A DNA stretch of 64,000 bases from positions 3,224,001 to 3,288,000 of the forward strand of contig NZ_CP024903.1 in assembly GCF_003330765.1 (NCBI RefSeq), written 5' to 3'. The notes under the pieces were generated by a model that saw only the letters and a list, made by a program, of their open reading frames with translations, ran no database searches and was not told the DNA's origin. Position numbers and translations under genes: made by a program. Every line of letters starts with the position of its first letter. Positions within the stretch are counted from its first letter, which is position 1. The stretch comes from Burkholderia pyrrocinia (lineage in GTDB: Bacteria; Pseudomonadota; Gammaproteobacteria; Burkholderiales; Burkholderiaceae). This document shows positions 1 to 9,033 of this stretch, piece after piece.

Positions 1-414
1 GATGTGGCGAATGTCGATCCCGGCCTGCAGAATCGCGCTCTCGAATGAAAACGAGCAACCGAGTGCGAACGTCACGAGATCGTCGCGCCACAGATCGACT
101 AGATCGTCGACCGTGTCGGTGTGAACCCCGTTCCGATACACGCGATAACGGGGCACGTCGGTTCGAATGTCGATTGCGCCAAGTCCGTCCAGCTCCGGGT
201 TTCCGGGTTGCCCGACTCCGACCAACGGACAGCTCTTGGGGTTGAGTCGGCAAAACTCGCGAAATTCATCTGCATACATCTTCGGCAGAATTGCCAGATT
301 TGCCTGCATGAATCCATCGGCGTATCCCGTGGTCGGCGCACGCAACTTGCCGTTGCGAATCAGCAGCCGGACCTGGTCGGCCGACATCGTCCGCGTACCT
401 GCAGTCGATTCCAT
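1..414 (-). CDS. DUF1445 / D-glutamate cyclase N-terminal-type protein (putative hydro-lyase), partial
   Basis: The first 138 codons of a DUF1445 (UPF0317, 'putative hydro-lyase') protein are present; the C-terminal part lies beyond the left edge. Visible family blocks are APTTGYADGFMQANLAILP, FCRLNPKSCPL, DIRTDVPRYRVYRNG and LWRDDLVTFALGCSFSFE. The start is an ATG preceded by AAGGGTG. It sits 25 bp after the GlcG-like gene on the same strand, so it is probably the last gene of the acoABC-like operon. DUF1445 forms the N-terminal half of vertebrate D-glutamate cyclase; the C-terminal half family (DUF4392) is encoded at 12268-13335. The bacterial enzyme activity is not settled by sequence alone. 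Confidence 0.85.
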   Translation of the reverse strand, partial: MESTAGTRTMSADQVRLLIRNGKLRAPTTGYADGFMQANLAILPKMYADEFREFCRLNPKSCPLVGVGQPGNPELDGLGAIDIRTDVPRYRVYRNGVHTDTVDDLVDLWRDDLVTFALGCSFSFESAILQAGIDIRHI

Positions 415-439
415 TGAAAGCACCCTTGCCCGAAATTGT

Positions 440-853
440 TCAGTTCTCGCCGAGCGCAGCGACCATCGCACGCGCAATCGCAACGTCCGCTTCCTCCGGG
501 CCACCCGACACACCAACACCACCGATAACGTCCTCGCCGCTTTTCACCGGCAGGCCGCCGCCGAACACGACCAACGGACGGGACGCCGAGCGCTCGAGCC
601 CGTACAGCTCGGCTCCGGGTTGCACGGTTTTCATCCAGTAATCGGTCGGGAGCCGCAATGCCGCCGCGGTATAGGCCTTGTTATGCGCAATTTCAATCGT
701 GCCAAACGCTGCGTCGTTCACTCGCGCGAACGCCATAAGATGGCCACCGGCATCCACGATTGACAGCGACGAGCGCTGTGCCAGTTCGTTCGCTTTGGCG
801 ACGCCCGCCTCAATCGCTCGCCGAGCGGCTTCGCATGTGATCTGTTTGCTCAT
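440..853 (-). CDS. GlcG/HbpS family (DUF336) protein
   Basis: A 137-residue protein with the whole HbpS/GlcG fold signature: N-terminal ITCEAARRAIEAGVAKA, the SIVDAGGHLMAFARVNDA block, the HNKAYTAAA block and the glycine-rich PLVVFGGGLPVKSGEDVIGGVGVSGG. Family members bind haem or small ligands and often accompany catabolic operons; a specific role cannot be read here. The start has a strong GGAGGAG ribosome-binding site. It lies 27 bp downstream of the SDR gene and 25 bp upstream of the DUF1445 gene, so it is co-transcribed with them. Confidence 0.88.
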   Translation of the reverse strand: MSKQITCEAARRAIEAGVAKANELAQRSSLSIVDAGGHLMAFARVNDAAFGTIEIAHNKAYTAAALRLPTDYWMKTVQPGAELYGLERSASRPLVVFGGGLPVKSGEDVIGGVGVSGGPEEADVAIARAMVAALGEN

Positions 854-880
854 TGTTCTCCTCCTGATCCTGTCCGGGAG

Positions 881-1636
881 TCAGTTGTATGCGCCACCGT
901 CGACGTTGATCGCCTGCGCGGTCACGTAGGACGACTCGTCCGAGGCAAGGTAGACGAACAGCGGCGCGACCTCGTCCGGCGTCGCCTGTCGGCCAAGAGG
1001 GATGGCCGTTCGAACGACCGATTCCTGCTTCTCGCGACCGCCCATGAAATCGATCGCCGGTTGATTGAACGGCGTATCGATCCAGCCGGGGCACACGGCG
1101 TTGACGCGCACGCCGTCCTGTGCGAGCTCGATGGCAAGCGTGGTCGTGAGACCGATGATGGCCGCCTTGGACGCCGAATAGCATGCGAGGCCAGTACCAC
1201 CGCGCTTGCCCGCGAGGGACGACATCATCACGATCGATGACTTCTTCGCGGCTCGCAGGTAGCGAAGCGACTCGCGCGCGAAAATGAAGTTGGCCCGCAC
1301 GTTGATCCTGAACACCTTGTCCCAGTTCTCGGTGCTGAAATCCTCGACGCGCCCGGAGAGCTGGACGCCGGCATTCAGACACAACGTGTCGATGCCGTGC
1401 ATCCATTCGGACGACTTCCCGATTACGGTCTTGATCTCTTCTTCGCTCGAGATGTCCGCTCGGAAAAAGCGCACCTTGTCACCAAACCGGGATTCGAGTG
1501 CGCGGCCCTTGACTTCGTCGATATCGACGACCGACACCGTCGCGCCTTCGGCAACGAACGACTCCAGAATGGCGAGACCGATATTGGCAACGCCGCCGGT
1601 CAGAAGTACCCGCTTGCCTGTCAAACGTCCTGACAT
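881..1636 (-). CDS. SDR family NAD(P)-dependent oxidoreductase
   Basis: A 251-residue classical short-chain dehydrogenase. It has an N-terminal cofactor loop (TGGVANIG near residue 14), an LNAGVQ motif, the catalytic YSASK motif and a PGWIDTPF loop after strand 6. The frame stays open upstream, but the start chosen is the ATG with GAGGAAACTG in front of it that begins MSGRLTGKR, which gives the usual family length. It follows the acoC-like gene after a 77-bp gap. The genuine substrate is unknown; given the neighbours, a hydroxy acid or ketol such as acetoin or a related diol is possible, but that is inference. Confidence 0.85.
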   Translation of the reverse strand: MSGRLTGKRVLLTGGVANIGLAILESFVAEGATVSVVDIDEVKGRALESRFGDKVRFFRADISSEEEIKTVIGKSSEWMHGIDTLCLNAGVQLSGRVEDFSTENWDKVFRINVRANFIFARESLRYLRAAKKSSIVMMSSLAGKRGGTGLACYSASKAAIIGLTTTLAIELAQDGVRVNAVCPGWIDTPFNQPAIDFMGGREKQESVVRTAIPLGRQATPDEVAPLFVYLASDESSYVTAQAINVDGGAYN

Positions 1637-1713
1637 CACAGTTTCCTCAAGATCACTGCGCGGATAACCGCACCACGCCGCCGAATCGGCATCCCGCCGC
1701 TCGGCAGGCGCGG

Positions 1714-2835
1714 TTATCGGGCGCGATTGATGTTGTCCAGCACCGCATCGTTCACAACCGACGCTGCCTCCATTTGCGGCATGTGGCCGACGTCCGGAAT
1801 CACGCGCAGCTGCACCGTGGACGGCAGGCTGTCGGCCCGCGGGACCGGGATTATTCCGTCGCGCTCGCCCCAGAGCAGCATCACGGGACATGTGAGCCCC
1901 GCGAGCGTCGCGCCGATCGTCTGAACCTGACCGTTTTCGTCGGCGATGGTGTCGGCAATGGCGGACAGCGCCTCCTGGACGCCTTCCAGACGCTTGAACT
2001 GAAGCGTGCCCTCGACCATTTCGCTCGTGATCTTCGACGGATCGGCAAACAGCTTTTCCAGCGCAGCCTGAAGCGGACGGCGGCGCTCTGCCGCGACGAA
2101 TTCAGTCACGAATGACCGGTTGATTTCCTTGCCGAGGCCGATCGGCGCGATAAGCGTCACCGACGCGACACGCGCCGGTTTGTCGGCCGCAAAGGCGGCG
2201 GCGATCGCACCACCAAACGAGTGACCGACCAGATGCAGTTTCCCGGAGGTCACTGCGTCGGCAGCTTCCTCGACGGCCTCGGTGATCTTTCTGATCACGT
2301 CGCCGTCGGTAACCGGCGTCGACGCGCCATGCCCCGGAAGATCCAACGCAATCGTCCGGAACTGCTCGGCGAGCGAGCCCTGGTTGAAAAGCCAGGTCGA
2401 CAGATCGCCACCAAAGCCGTGAATGAACAGCACGGATTCGTTGCTTCCGGGGCCGAGCTCCAGCACATTCACGCTGCCCCCGGACACGGGAACCACCTTC
2501 GGTGCAACAGCACCGCCTGCGTCAGCGTCGCCCGCATTCAGGCGATGCGCGTAGCTTGCGACGAGCGCGTCGATTTCCTCCTCGGTCGCCTCCGCATCGG
2601 CGATGACGCCGATCAGTGCGCCAACCGGCGCAATTTCACCTTCGTTGATGACGATGCGTCGCAAAATCCCGGACACGGTCGCTTCCACCACGTTGTTGAC
2701 CTTCGTGGATTCAACCTCGAGGAGCTCCTGACCGCGCTCGACCTTGTCTCCCTCCTTCGCGTGCCATTCGAGCACGGTGCCTTCGGTCATCGTCATCCCC
2801 CACTTGGGGATGGTGACGGCTTCAATGAACGACAT
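1714..2835 (-). CDS. acoC: Acetoin dehydrogenase-like E2: lipoyl domain plus alpha/beta hydrolase
   Basis: A 373-residue dihydrolipoamide acyltransferase of the AcoC type. Residues 1-80 form a biotinyl/lipoyl domain with the lipoylated lysine in VESTKVNN (K45). After a short linker, residues 125-373 form an alpha/beta hydrolase-fold domain with the nucleophile elbow GHSFGG, an acid region WGERD and the late histidine in DVGHMP. This architecture, with a hydrolase fold in place of the usual E2 catalytic domain, is diagnostic for the acetoin dehydrogenase complex and close relatives. It lies 6 bp after the E1-beta gene. The true substrate may be another 2-oxoacid or ketol. Confidence 0.85.
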   Translation of the reverse strand: MSFIEAVTIPKWGMTMTEGTVLEWHAKEGDKVERGQELLEVESTKVNNVVEATVSGILRRIVINEGEIAPVGALIGVIADAEATEEEIDALVASYAHRLNAGDADAGGAVAPKVVPVSGGSVNVLELGPGSNESVLFIHGFGGDLSTWLFNQGSLAEQFRTIALDLPGHGASTPVTDGDVIRKITEAVEEAADAVTSGKLHLVGHSFGGAIAAAFAADKPARVASVTLIAPIGLGKEINRSFVTEFVAAERRRPLQAALEKLFADPSKITSEMVEGTLQFKRLEGVQEALSAIADTIADENGQVQTIGATLAGLTCPVMLLWGERDGIIPVPRADSLPSTVQLRVIPDVGHMPQMEAASVVNDAVLDNINRAR

Positions 2836-2841
2836 GATTGA

Positions 2842-3849
2842 TTACCCCTTCAGAATCGACTGGACGGCATTCACGACGGCTTCCGGCGAAGGTACGTACG
2901 CGTCTTCAAGGTTCGGCGCGTACGGCACCGGAGTGTGCGGCGCCGTTACGCGCCGGATCGGCCCCTTCAGCGAGTCGAAGCATTTGTCAGCCAACAGCGC
3001 GGAGATATCCGTCGCCACGCTGCAGCGCGGGTTCGCCTCGTCGACGATCACGACGCGCCCGATGTCCTCGGTGTATTCGAGCAACGTGTCCTCGTCGAGC
3101 GGCGACGTCGTGCGCGGATCGATGATGCATGCCGAGACCCCGTCTGCGGCGAGGATGCGCGCGGCCGACTCGGCTACGCTGACCATGCGACCGAGGGCAA
3201 CGATCAGCACGTCTTTCCCGTCCCGCACCACACGTGCTTCGCCGAACGGAATCGTGTACGCGCCGTCGGGTACTTCACCCGTCGTGTCATACAGCATCTT
3301 GTTTTCGAGGAAGATCACCGGGTCGTCGTCGCGAATCGCCTGGAGCAGCAGGCCTTTCGCGTCGTACGGATTCGACGGGATCACCACCTTGAGCCCGGGG
3401 ATGTGCGTGAAGATCGGATAGAAGGCCTGCGTGTGCTGCGCGGCCGAGCGCGTGCCGGCCCCGTATGTCGCGCGAATCACGAGCGGCGTCTTGGCGTGGC
3501 CGCCGAACATGTACCGAAACTTCGCGATCTGATTCATGATCTGGTCGAGACATACGCCCGCGAAGTCGACGAACATCAGCTCGGCGATCGGACGCAGCCC
3601 CGTGAGGGCTGCGCCAGCAGCTGCGCCAACGAATGCGGCCTCGCTGATCGGCGTATCGCGAATGCGCTCGGGGCCGTATGCCTCGAGCAGCCCGCGTGTC
3701 ACACCGAATGCGCCGCCCCACGCGTCCTTGACGCCGTTGGCGCCTGCACCACCGGTCAGGTCTTCACCCATCATGATCACGCGCGGATCCCGCGCCATCT
3801 CCGAGTGCAGCGCGTCATTCAGCGCTTGACGGAACGATTTCTTTGCCAT
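2842..3849 (-). CDS. acoB: Acetoin/2-oxoacid dehydrogenase E1 component, beta subunit
   Basis: A 335-residue transketolase-like pyrimidine-binding plus C-terminal domain protein of the AcoB/PdhB family. Motifs include GEDLTGGAGANGVKDAW near residue 28, RIRDTPISEAAFVGAAAGAA, AELMFVDF and RATYGAGTRSAAQHTQ, and the C-terminal domain ends in VTAPHTPVPYAPNLEDAYVPS. It pairs with the E1-alpha gene 12 bp upstream to form the thiamine-diphosphate E1 heterotetramer. The order E1-alpha, E1-beta, E2 matches acetoin clusters. No E3 (dihydrolipoamide dehydrogenase) is in the window, so the complex must borrow one. Confidence 0.88.
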   Translation of the reverse strand: MAKKSFRQALNDALHSEMARDPRVIMMGEDLTGGAGANGVKDAWGGAFGVTRGLLEAYGPERIRDTPISEAAFVGAAAGAALTGLRPIAELMFVDFAGVCLDQIMNQIAKFRYMFGGHAKTPLVIRATYGAGTRSAAQHTQAFYPIFTHIPGLKVVIPSNPYDAKGLLLQAIRDDDPVIFLENKMLYDTTGEVPDGAYTIPFGEARVVRDGKDVLIVALGRMVSVAESAARILAADGVSACIIDPRTTSPLDEDTLLEYTEDIGRVVIVDEANPRCSVATDISALLADKCFDSLKGPIRRVTAPHTPVPYAPNLEDAYVPSPEAVVNAVQSILKG

Positions 3850-3861
3850 TGCAGTGGGTCC

Positions 3862-4839
3862 TTACAGATACTTCACGTAAACGTCGGCGGTCAGTGCCGA
3901 AAGCGGCGGGAACGGTGCTGCACGCGCAGCACTCACGGCAGCGTCGATCTGGACCTCGATCTGCCCGTCTACCGCGTCCAGCTCGCCACTGTCCACTTGC
4001 GACCCTTCCTGCACTTGCCTGCGGAAATTGGCCAGGCAATCGCGCTCCTGACGCATGGCCTTCTTTTCTTCCGGGGTGCGATAGTTGTCGGGATCGCCGC
4101 TGTAGTGACCGTAGTAGCGCGGCACGTGGATTTGCAGAAGGCTGGGACCGCCGCCATTGCGTGCACGATCGATCGCCTGGCCCGCGGCCTGGTAGACCGC
4201 GAAAAAATCGGTACCGTCCACTTCGGCGGCCGGAATGTCGTAGCTCTGCGCGCGCCGGGTGAAGCTGCCGGCCGAGACAAACGAATTCGCCGTAGCCTCG
4301 CCGAAGCCGTTATCCTCGATCACAAAGACAATCGGAAGCATCCAGATCTTCGCGAGATTGAAGCTCTCCGACATCACGCCTTCATTCATCGCACCGTCAC
4401 CCGCGAACGCGACGGCCACACCACCGGTACCGAGCAACTTCGCCGTGAGCGCGGCGCCGCACGTGATCGGTGCACCGCCGGCCACGATGCCGTTCGCACC
4501 CAGCATTCCCTTGCGCAGGTCGGCGATGTGCTGTGAGCCACCTTTTCCGCCGCACGTTCCCGTCGCGCGCCCGAACAGCTCGGCCATCATTGCGCCGATG
4601 TCGCATCCCTTGGCAATGCTGTGACCATGCCCGCGATGGGTCGACGAAATGTAGTCCTTGTCCGACAGGTGCAGACACACGCCGACGGCGCTGGCTTCCT
4701 GTCCCGCACAAAGATGGGTGTTGCCCGGAATGTCGCCGGTCGACATTTCGTCCATCACCCGCTCCTCGAAGCGGCGAATCGTTCGCATGGCGCGATAAGC
4801 GTCCACGAGCCGCTCACTGGGAAACTTCAAGGCGGACAT
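3862..4839 (-). CDS. acoA: Acetoin/2-oxoacid dehydrogenase E1 component, alpha subunit
   Basis: A 325-residue thiamine-diphosphate-dependent E1-alpha of the AcoA/PdhA family. The thiamine-diphosphate motif is visible as GDGAMNEG followed about 25 residues later by EDNGFG. Other blocks are THLCAGQEASAVG, STHRGHGHSIAKG and the phosphorylation-loop equivalent RYYGHYSGDP. The start is supported by AAAGGAG. It is the first gene of a minus-strand operon acoA-acoB-acoC-SDR-glcG-DUF1445. Its 546-bp upstream region carries the shared regulatory element at 4961-5030 and a divergent LysR gene, which argues that this LysR controls it. Confidence 0.88.
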   Translation of the reverse strand: MSALKFPSERLVDAYRAMRTIRRFEERVMDEMSTGDIPGNTHLCAGQEASAVGVCLHLSDKDYISSTHRGHGHSIAKGCDIGAMMAELFGRATGTCGGKGGSQHIADLRKGMLGANGIVAGGAPITCGAALTAKLLGTGGVAVAFAGDGAMNEGVMSESFNLAKIWMLPIVFVIEDNGFGEATANSFVSAGSFTRRAQSYDIPAAEVDGTDFFAVYQAAGQAIDRARNGGGPSLLQIHVPRYYGHYSGDPDNYRTPEEKKAMRQERDCLANFRRQVQEGSQVDSGELDAVDGQIEVQIDAAVSAARAAPFPPLSALTADVYVKYL

Positions 4840-5385
4840 TCCAATCTCCTTTATTTAAATGGTGTGCGTGGCAGCGCGCTTCGACGCGGCACACTCAGCC
4901 CTCTTGCAAATCCCGATCGCCCGACGAATATCGCGACAGCAGTGCCGACATGCCATTTCAATCGTCACCGGCCAATTTCGCTCGGTCCAATTGTGATTGG
5001 CGATTTCGTGCGATCACCGATTCTTATCAGTGCCTGAGCACAAAACCGAATCCCGATCCGGGATCCACGTCGACGCGCGAACCACGCACTCGCAATCGAT
5101 CATCAACGCTCGCATCAACAGTCACGAACGCGCTGTTCGTTCAGCGTTGTTGAAATTCTAGTTAGACGCCTGATGAGGTTCGTCCACCTAAAGGTGGAGA
5201 AAGAATGTGCAGCGCGTCCGCTTTCGCCGGTTTCAGGCGTTCGGTGTTGAGCGCTCAAACCTTCGTCGTTATGATCGACCGAAGCTTCCCCGCAATGGGG
5301 AAATGCGTCGCTTTATCTGATCGGCAACCGAGCGCCGGACAGGTGCGATCGAATCGCCTTTCCCTATGTGGGTGGAGTTCGTCAC
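4840..5385. promoter_or_regulatory. Divergent acoA/lysR control region
   Basis: A 546-bp non-coding region between acoA (minus) and a LysR gene (plus). It contains the shared element at 4961-5030, a second conserved block at 5155-5192 (ATTCTAG, 18 bp, TCGTCCACC, then AAAGG) that recurs upstream of lipA, and a perfect CCACCT-aa-AGGTGG dyad at 5184-5197. No convincing ORF was seen. Confidence 0.7.
4961..5030 (-). promoter_or_regulatory. Shared regulon element, copy A (upstream of acoA)
   Basis: Holds TCCAAT at 4986-4991 and, exactly 32 bp later, TTATC at 5024-5028, the end of a 17-bp dyad GATCA-N7-TTATC (5012-5028). The form resembles a LysR-type box (T-N11-A). The same layout recurs at 7955, 14429 and 17577. 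Confidence 0.7.
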
Positions 5386-6279
5386 ATGATCGATCTTCGA
5401 AACCTGGAGACCTTTTACGCCGTCGCCCAGCTGGGAGGATTTCACCGCGCCGCGGAGAGGTTGCACACGACTCAGCCGGCTGTATCCGCGCGCATCGCGC
5501 AACTCGAACAGCAACTGAAAGGGCGCCTGTTCGAGCGAGACAAACGGGGTTGCTTCCTGACCATCAAGGGCAGGCAGTTGCTCATCTACGCAGAACAGAT
5601 GATCTCGCTGAGCGCGGAGATGGTAGAGGCCGTCGCGGGCCGCACTGCTCTGAGCGGGACGGTCCAGCTCGGCGCGTCGGACACGATCGTGCACACATGG
5701 CTGTCCACGCTGCTCAAACGACTCAGCGTCGAGTACCCCGATATCACACTCGAGGTCAATGTCGACGCCACGCCGAATCTCACCGCGGGCCTTGCCGACG
5801 GCACGATCGACGTCGCGCTGCTGATGGGTCCCGTAAATGCGAGCAACGCAGAGAATTTGCCGTTGTGCTGCTATCCGATCAGTTGGATCGTTTCGTCGGA
5901 TTTCGAATGCGACGCGGGAGACCTCACGCTGAATGACCTCGCACGGCATCCGATCATCACGTTCTCCCGATCGACGCGTCCGTACATGCAGCTGAAGGAG
6001 ATGTTCGATCGATCTCATCTGCATCACGTGAGGATCTTCGGCAACTCGTCGCTGTCATCGATCGTCCGGATGACGCTCGACGGTATCGGCATTGCGGCGA
6101 TCCCGCATCACGTCGTGGCGGAGCATCTGGCGACCGGCCGGCTGCGCCGCATCGATACCGGCCACGAGATGCCGGTGATGCCGTTCACCGCCAGTTTCGT
6201 TCGCCGAGCCGACATGCCGCTGAGTTCGATCGTGGCCGGGCTCGCCCAAAACGTCGCCGCTCGTTACGAAGGGCGGTAG
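5386..6279 (+). CDS. LysR family transcriptional regulator
   Basis: A 297-residue LysR regulator. The N-terminal winged helix covers residues 1-60 (MIDLRNLETFYAVAQ, then HTTQPAVSARIAQLE), followed by the linker helix and a LysR substrate-binding domain beginning near residue 88 with GTVQLGASDTIVHTW. The start chosen gives the normal family N-terminus and has GGTGGAG upstream; the frame extends six codons further. It is divergent from acoA and ends in a shared terminator with the convergent permease. A clear paralogue lies at 9435-10328 (IVHTW against IVHMW, similar linker). It is the best candidate to read the element shared by four promoters in this island. Confidence 0.9.
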   Translation: MIDLRNLETFYAVAQLGGFHRAAERLHTTQPAVSARIAQLEQQLKGRLFERDKRGCFLTIKGRQLLIYAEQMISLSAEMVEAVAGRTALSGTVQLGASDTIVHTWLSTLLKRLSVEYPDITLEVNVDATPNLTAGLADGTIDVALLMGPVNASNAENLPLCCYPISWIVSSDFECDAGDLTLNDLARHPIITFSRSTRPYMQLKEMFDRSHLHHVRIFGNSSLSSIVRMTLDGIGIAAIPHHVVAEHLATGRLRRIDTGHEMPVMPFTASFVRRADMPLSSIVAGLAQNVAARYEGR

Positions 6280-6308
6280 GCAACGCGCCGCGCTTGCTTT
6301 GCACAAGA

Positions 6309-6335
6309 AAAGCCAGGACTCGATGAGTCCTGGCT
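6309..6335 (-). terminator. Rho-independent terminator of APC permease 1
   Basis: Perfect 11-bp stem AAGCCAGGACT / AGTCCTGGCTT with a 5-base loop. On the minus strand the stem runs into TTTTC. It lies between the convergent LysR and permease genes and may act on both. Confidence 0.8.
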
Positions 6336-6346
6336 TGTCGTGATCG

Positions 6347-7810
6347 TCAACCGTTCTGACTGCGCCCAAGGCATTCGAAGACTTCGGGGCGCCGGTGCTT
6401 GAAGTATTGGGCAAGTGCCATGCCCCCAACCTGCACACCGATCAGGCAGTAGAACATCCACACGTACTGCCCCGGGTCGCCACCCGCGAGCACGTCGAAG
6501 TGTGCTGCCACAAGATAAACCAACGCAATGAAGAATACGGACGAAATCGCCGGCGCAAGAAATGACTTGGCGAAGCTCACGCCCTGTTGCCGGCCTCGAC
6601 GAACGTACCAGACCAACGACGAGAGGTTGACGATAGTCATCAGAATGATGATTCCCGACGTCCCGACACCGGAGAGTTGCCCATACAGCAGATCGGGTTT
6701 GGCGCCCATCAGGATGAACGGCATCAGCACGCACAACACCATGACCGAGACGGTCATCGAAGCAAGATACGGAGACTCGTGCTTCGCATGCACCTTGCCG
6801 AGGAAGCGGGGAAGCGCGCCGTCCGTGCCAAGGTTGTGCATATAGCGCGAAAGCACGTTCTGCGTGGACAAGCTCGCCGCAAACGCCGACGTCATCACCA
6901 GCACCGAAACGATCAGGTGCAGGCCAGGGCTCACAAATTTCGCGAAGGCGTCAGGGAACATTGCCGCGGGCGTCTTGGCCGCGATCGACTGAACCTCCGG
7001 TCCGTAGGCCATGATCATCGCGTACGCACACAGCGTGTAGATCGCGCCGATAAAAATGACTGCGCCATACGTCGCACGCGGAATCGTCCGGTCCGGCATT
7101 TTCACTTCGTCGCGAAACAACGCGGTGGCCTCGAATCCCATGAAGAACGACACGGTGAACAACATGCAGAACGGCACGTTGGTACTGTTCGCCAGTTGGC
7201 TCGGCATGAAGGGAGCGGATGCAGAAACACCAGGCACTCCGCCTTTCGCCAGCACACCGAACGAAAATGCCAGACAGACGACGATCTCGAGAATCATCAC
7301 CCACGTCAGCACCTTCGCGGACAGCTCCACATGAAGGTATCCCAGCATCGAAACCACCAGCCAGCATGCGAGCGTCGGCCAGTACCACGGAATCGACGCG
7401 CCGGTCATGTCGTGCACGAGATCGGAGCACGATACGCCGAAGAATGATGTGACGCCGGCGAGGAGCAGAAAGTACGAGACCGCGGCAAGAATGCCGGAAC
7501 CGAGGCCCGTTGACTTTCCGATGCCATAGCTGATGAACGCATAGAAGTCGCCGGGGCGCTTCACGATATTGTTGAGCGTCACATAGCCGACGGAAAACAG
7601 CAGCAATACAAGCGTCGTCAATATGAATATCACTGGGCTGCCGACTCCCCCGAACATCAACGCGAACGGGATGTAACCCGATACGGTTGTCAACGGGGCC
7701 GAGAACGCGAGCACGGTAAGCGCCAGACCGACGGCCCCCATGCTGCCCGACAGCTTCTTCTGCGGAGACGTTTCTATTTGAACGTCGTCCATATTCAGTT
7801 TCATCTCCAT
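6347..7810 (-). CDS. APC family amino-acid permease 1
   Basis: A 487-residue polytopic membrane protein of the amino acid-polyamine-organocation superfamily with about 12 hydrophobic segments. Segment 1 carries AFSAPLTTVSGYIPF, and the conserved GFEATALFRDE block lies between segments 6 and 7. The nearest relative in the window is the permease at 15845-17302, with which it shares long identical stretches. The start MEMK is preferred because GGAGGTGGAG stands before it and it aligns with the MEMN start of the paralogue; ATGs at 7822 and 7804 are alternatives. The substrate is unknown, probably an amino acid or amine processed by the neighbouring enzymes. Confidence 0.88.
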   Translation of the reverse strand: MEMKLNMDDVQIETSPQKKLSGSMGAVGLALTVLAFSAPLTTVSGYIPFALMFGGVGSPVIFILTTLVLLLFSVGYVTLNNIVKRPGDFYAFISYGIGKSTGLGSGILAAVSYFLLLAGVTSFFGVSCSDLVHDMTGASIPWYWPTLACWLVVSMLGYLHVELSAKVLTWVMILEIVVCLAFSFGVLAKGGVPGVSASAPFMPSQLANSTNVPFCMLFTVSFFMGFEATALFRDEVKMPDRTIPRATYGAVIFIGAIYTLCAYAMIMAYGPEVQSIAAKTPAAMFPDAFAKFVSPGLHLIVSVLVMTSAFAASLSTQNVLSRYMHNLGTDGALPRFLGKVHAKHESPYLASMTVSVMVLCVLMPFILMGAKPDLLYGQLSGVGTSGIIILMTIVNLSSLVWYVRRGRQQGVSFAKSFLAPAISSVFFIALVYLVAAHFDVLAGGDPGQYVWMFYCLIGVQVGGMALAQYFKHRRPEVFECLGRSQNG

Positions 7811-7954
7811 CTCCACCTCCATCTCTTTACCCCTTCAACATTTCGCCAGCATTGTCGAACTTGCGCTGCATAGCACCGCGATCGTTCGTGTGTCTGAACA
7901 GTCGTCGTCAACTGCGTGCCGACACAGTACTCAGGTCAGTTCGTATCGCGGGCC

Positions 7955-8023
7955 ATCGTCCACCGCCAAATTGATCAGGTCCAATTGCCGTTGACGATGT
8001 TTTTCGATAACCGATCCTTATCA
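7955..8023 (-). promoter_or_regulatory. Shared regulon element, copy B (upstream of permease 1)
   Basis: TCCAAT at 7980-7985, then 32 bp, then TTATC at 8018-8022. Here the LysR-type dyad is perfect: GATAA-N7-TTATC at 8006-8022. The flank ATCGTCCACC at 7955-7964 is identical to copy C except at the last variable positions beyond it. Confidence 0.75.
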
Positions 8024-8043
8024 CGGGCACAGGAATCGTCCCT

Positions 8044-9033
8044 TCACGCAATGCCTGCCTCATGTGCCTGCAAATCCGCGTGATAGCTCGAACGCACCAT
8101 CGCGCCGACGGCCGCGTGCGTGAAGCCCATCTTGTACGCCTCTTCCTCATACATCTTGAAGGTATCCGGATGCATGTACGCACGCACCGGCAGGTGGTGC
8201 TCGGACGGCTGCAGGTACTGCCCGATCGTCAGCATGTCGACGTCGTGCGCGCGCAGGTCGCGCATCACCTGCAGGATTTCCTCTTCCGTCTCGCCGAGGC
8301 CGACCATCAGGCCCGACTTCGTCGCGACGTCCGGATGCAGCGCCTTGAAGTCCTTCAGGAGCTTCAGCGAGTGCGCGTAGTCCGAACCCGGGCGCGCTTC
8401 CTTGTACAGGCGCGGCACCGTTTCGAGGTTGTGGTTCATCACGTCGGGCGGCGCGGCGTTCAGGATCGAGATCGCGCGATCGAGACGGCCGCGGAAATCC
8501 GGCGTCAGGATCTCGATGCGCGTTTCCGGCGACTGCTCGCGCACTTCGCGGATGCACTCGACGAAGTGGGCCGCACCGCCGTCGCGCAGGTCGTCGCGGT
8601 CGACGCTCGTGATCACCACGTACTTGAGCTTCAGCGCGCCGATCGTGCGCGCGAGGTTCTTCGGTTCATCGGCGTCGAGCGGATCGGGGCGGCCGTGGCC
8701 GACGTCGCAGAACGGGCAGCGGCGCGTGCACTTGTCGCCCATGATCATGAACGTCGCGGTGCCCTTGCCGAAGCATTCGCCGATGTTCGGGCAGCTCGCT
8801 TCCTCGCACACGGTGTGCAGGTTGTGCTCGCGCAGGATCGTCTTGATCTCGAAAAAGCGCGTATTCGGCGTCGCAACTTGGGCACGGATCCACCGTGGTT
8901 TGCGAAGTGGCTCGATCGGGACGATCTTGATTGGAATGCGCGCCGTTTTAGCCTGTGCCTTCTGCTTTTCCGAAGCGTCATAGCGCACCGACGCGCTCAT
9001 CGAGGCCACCCTCTTCTCGCTTGTATCGGTCAT
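8044..9033 (-). CDS. lipA: Lipoyl synthase (radical SAM)
   Basis: A 329-residue radical-SAM lipoyl synthase. It inserts two sulfurs into octanoylated lipoyl domains. All six cluster cysteines are present: the auxiliary set C76, C81 and C87 ([12 protein letters not shown]) and the radical-SAM set C102, C106 and C109 (CTRRCPFC). The family's C-terminal RSSY is also there. The start follows AGGAGGG; the frame runs open upstream but lacks another good site. A housekeeping lipA beside lipB normally sits on chromosome 1, so this one is probably an extra copy dedicated to lipoylating the AcoC-like E2 encoded 5 kb away. It has its own 400-bp upstream region. Confidence 0.93.
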   Translation of the reverse strand: MTDTSEKRVASMSASVRYDASEKQKAQAKTARIPIKIVPIEPLRKPRWIRAQVATPNTRFFEIKTILREHNLHTVCEEASCPNIGECFGKGTATFMIMGDKCTRRCPFCDVGHGRPDPLDADEPKNLARTIGALKLKYVVITSVDRDDLRDGGAAHFVECIREVREQSPETRIEILTPDFRGRLDRAISILNAAPPDVMNHNLETVPRLYKEARPGSDYAHSLKLLKDFKALHPDVATKSGLMVGLGETEEEILQVMRDLRAHDVDMLTIGQYLQPSEHHLPVRAYMHPDTFKMYEEEAYKMGFTHAAVGAMVRSSYHADLQAHEAGIA

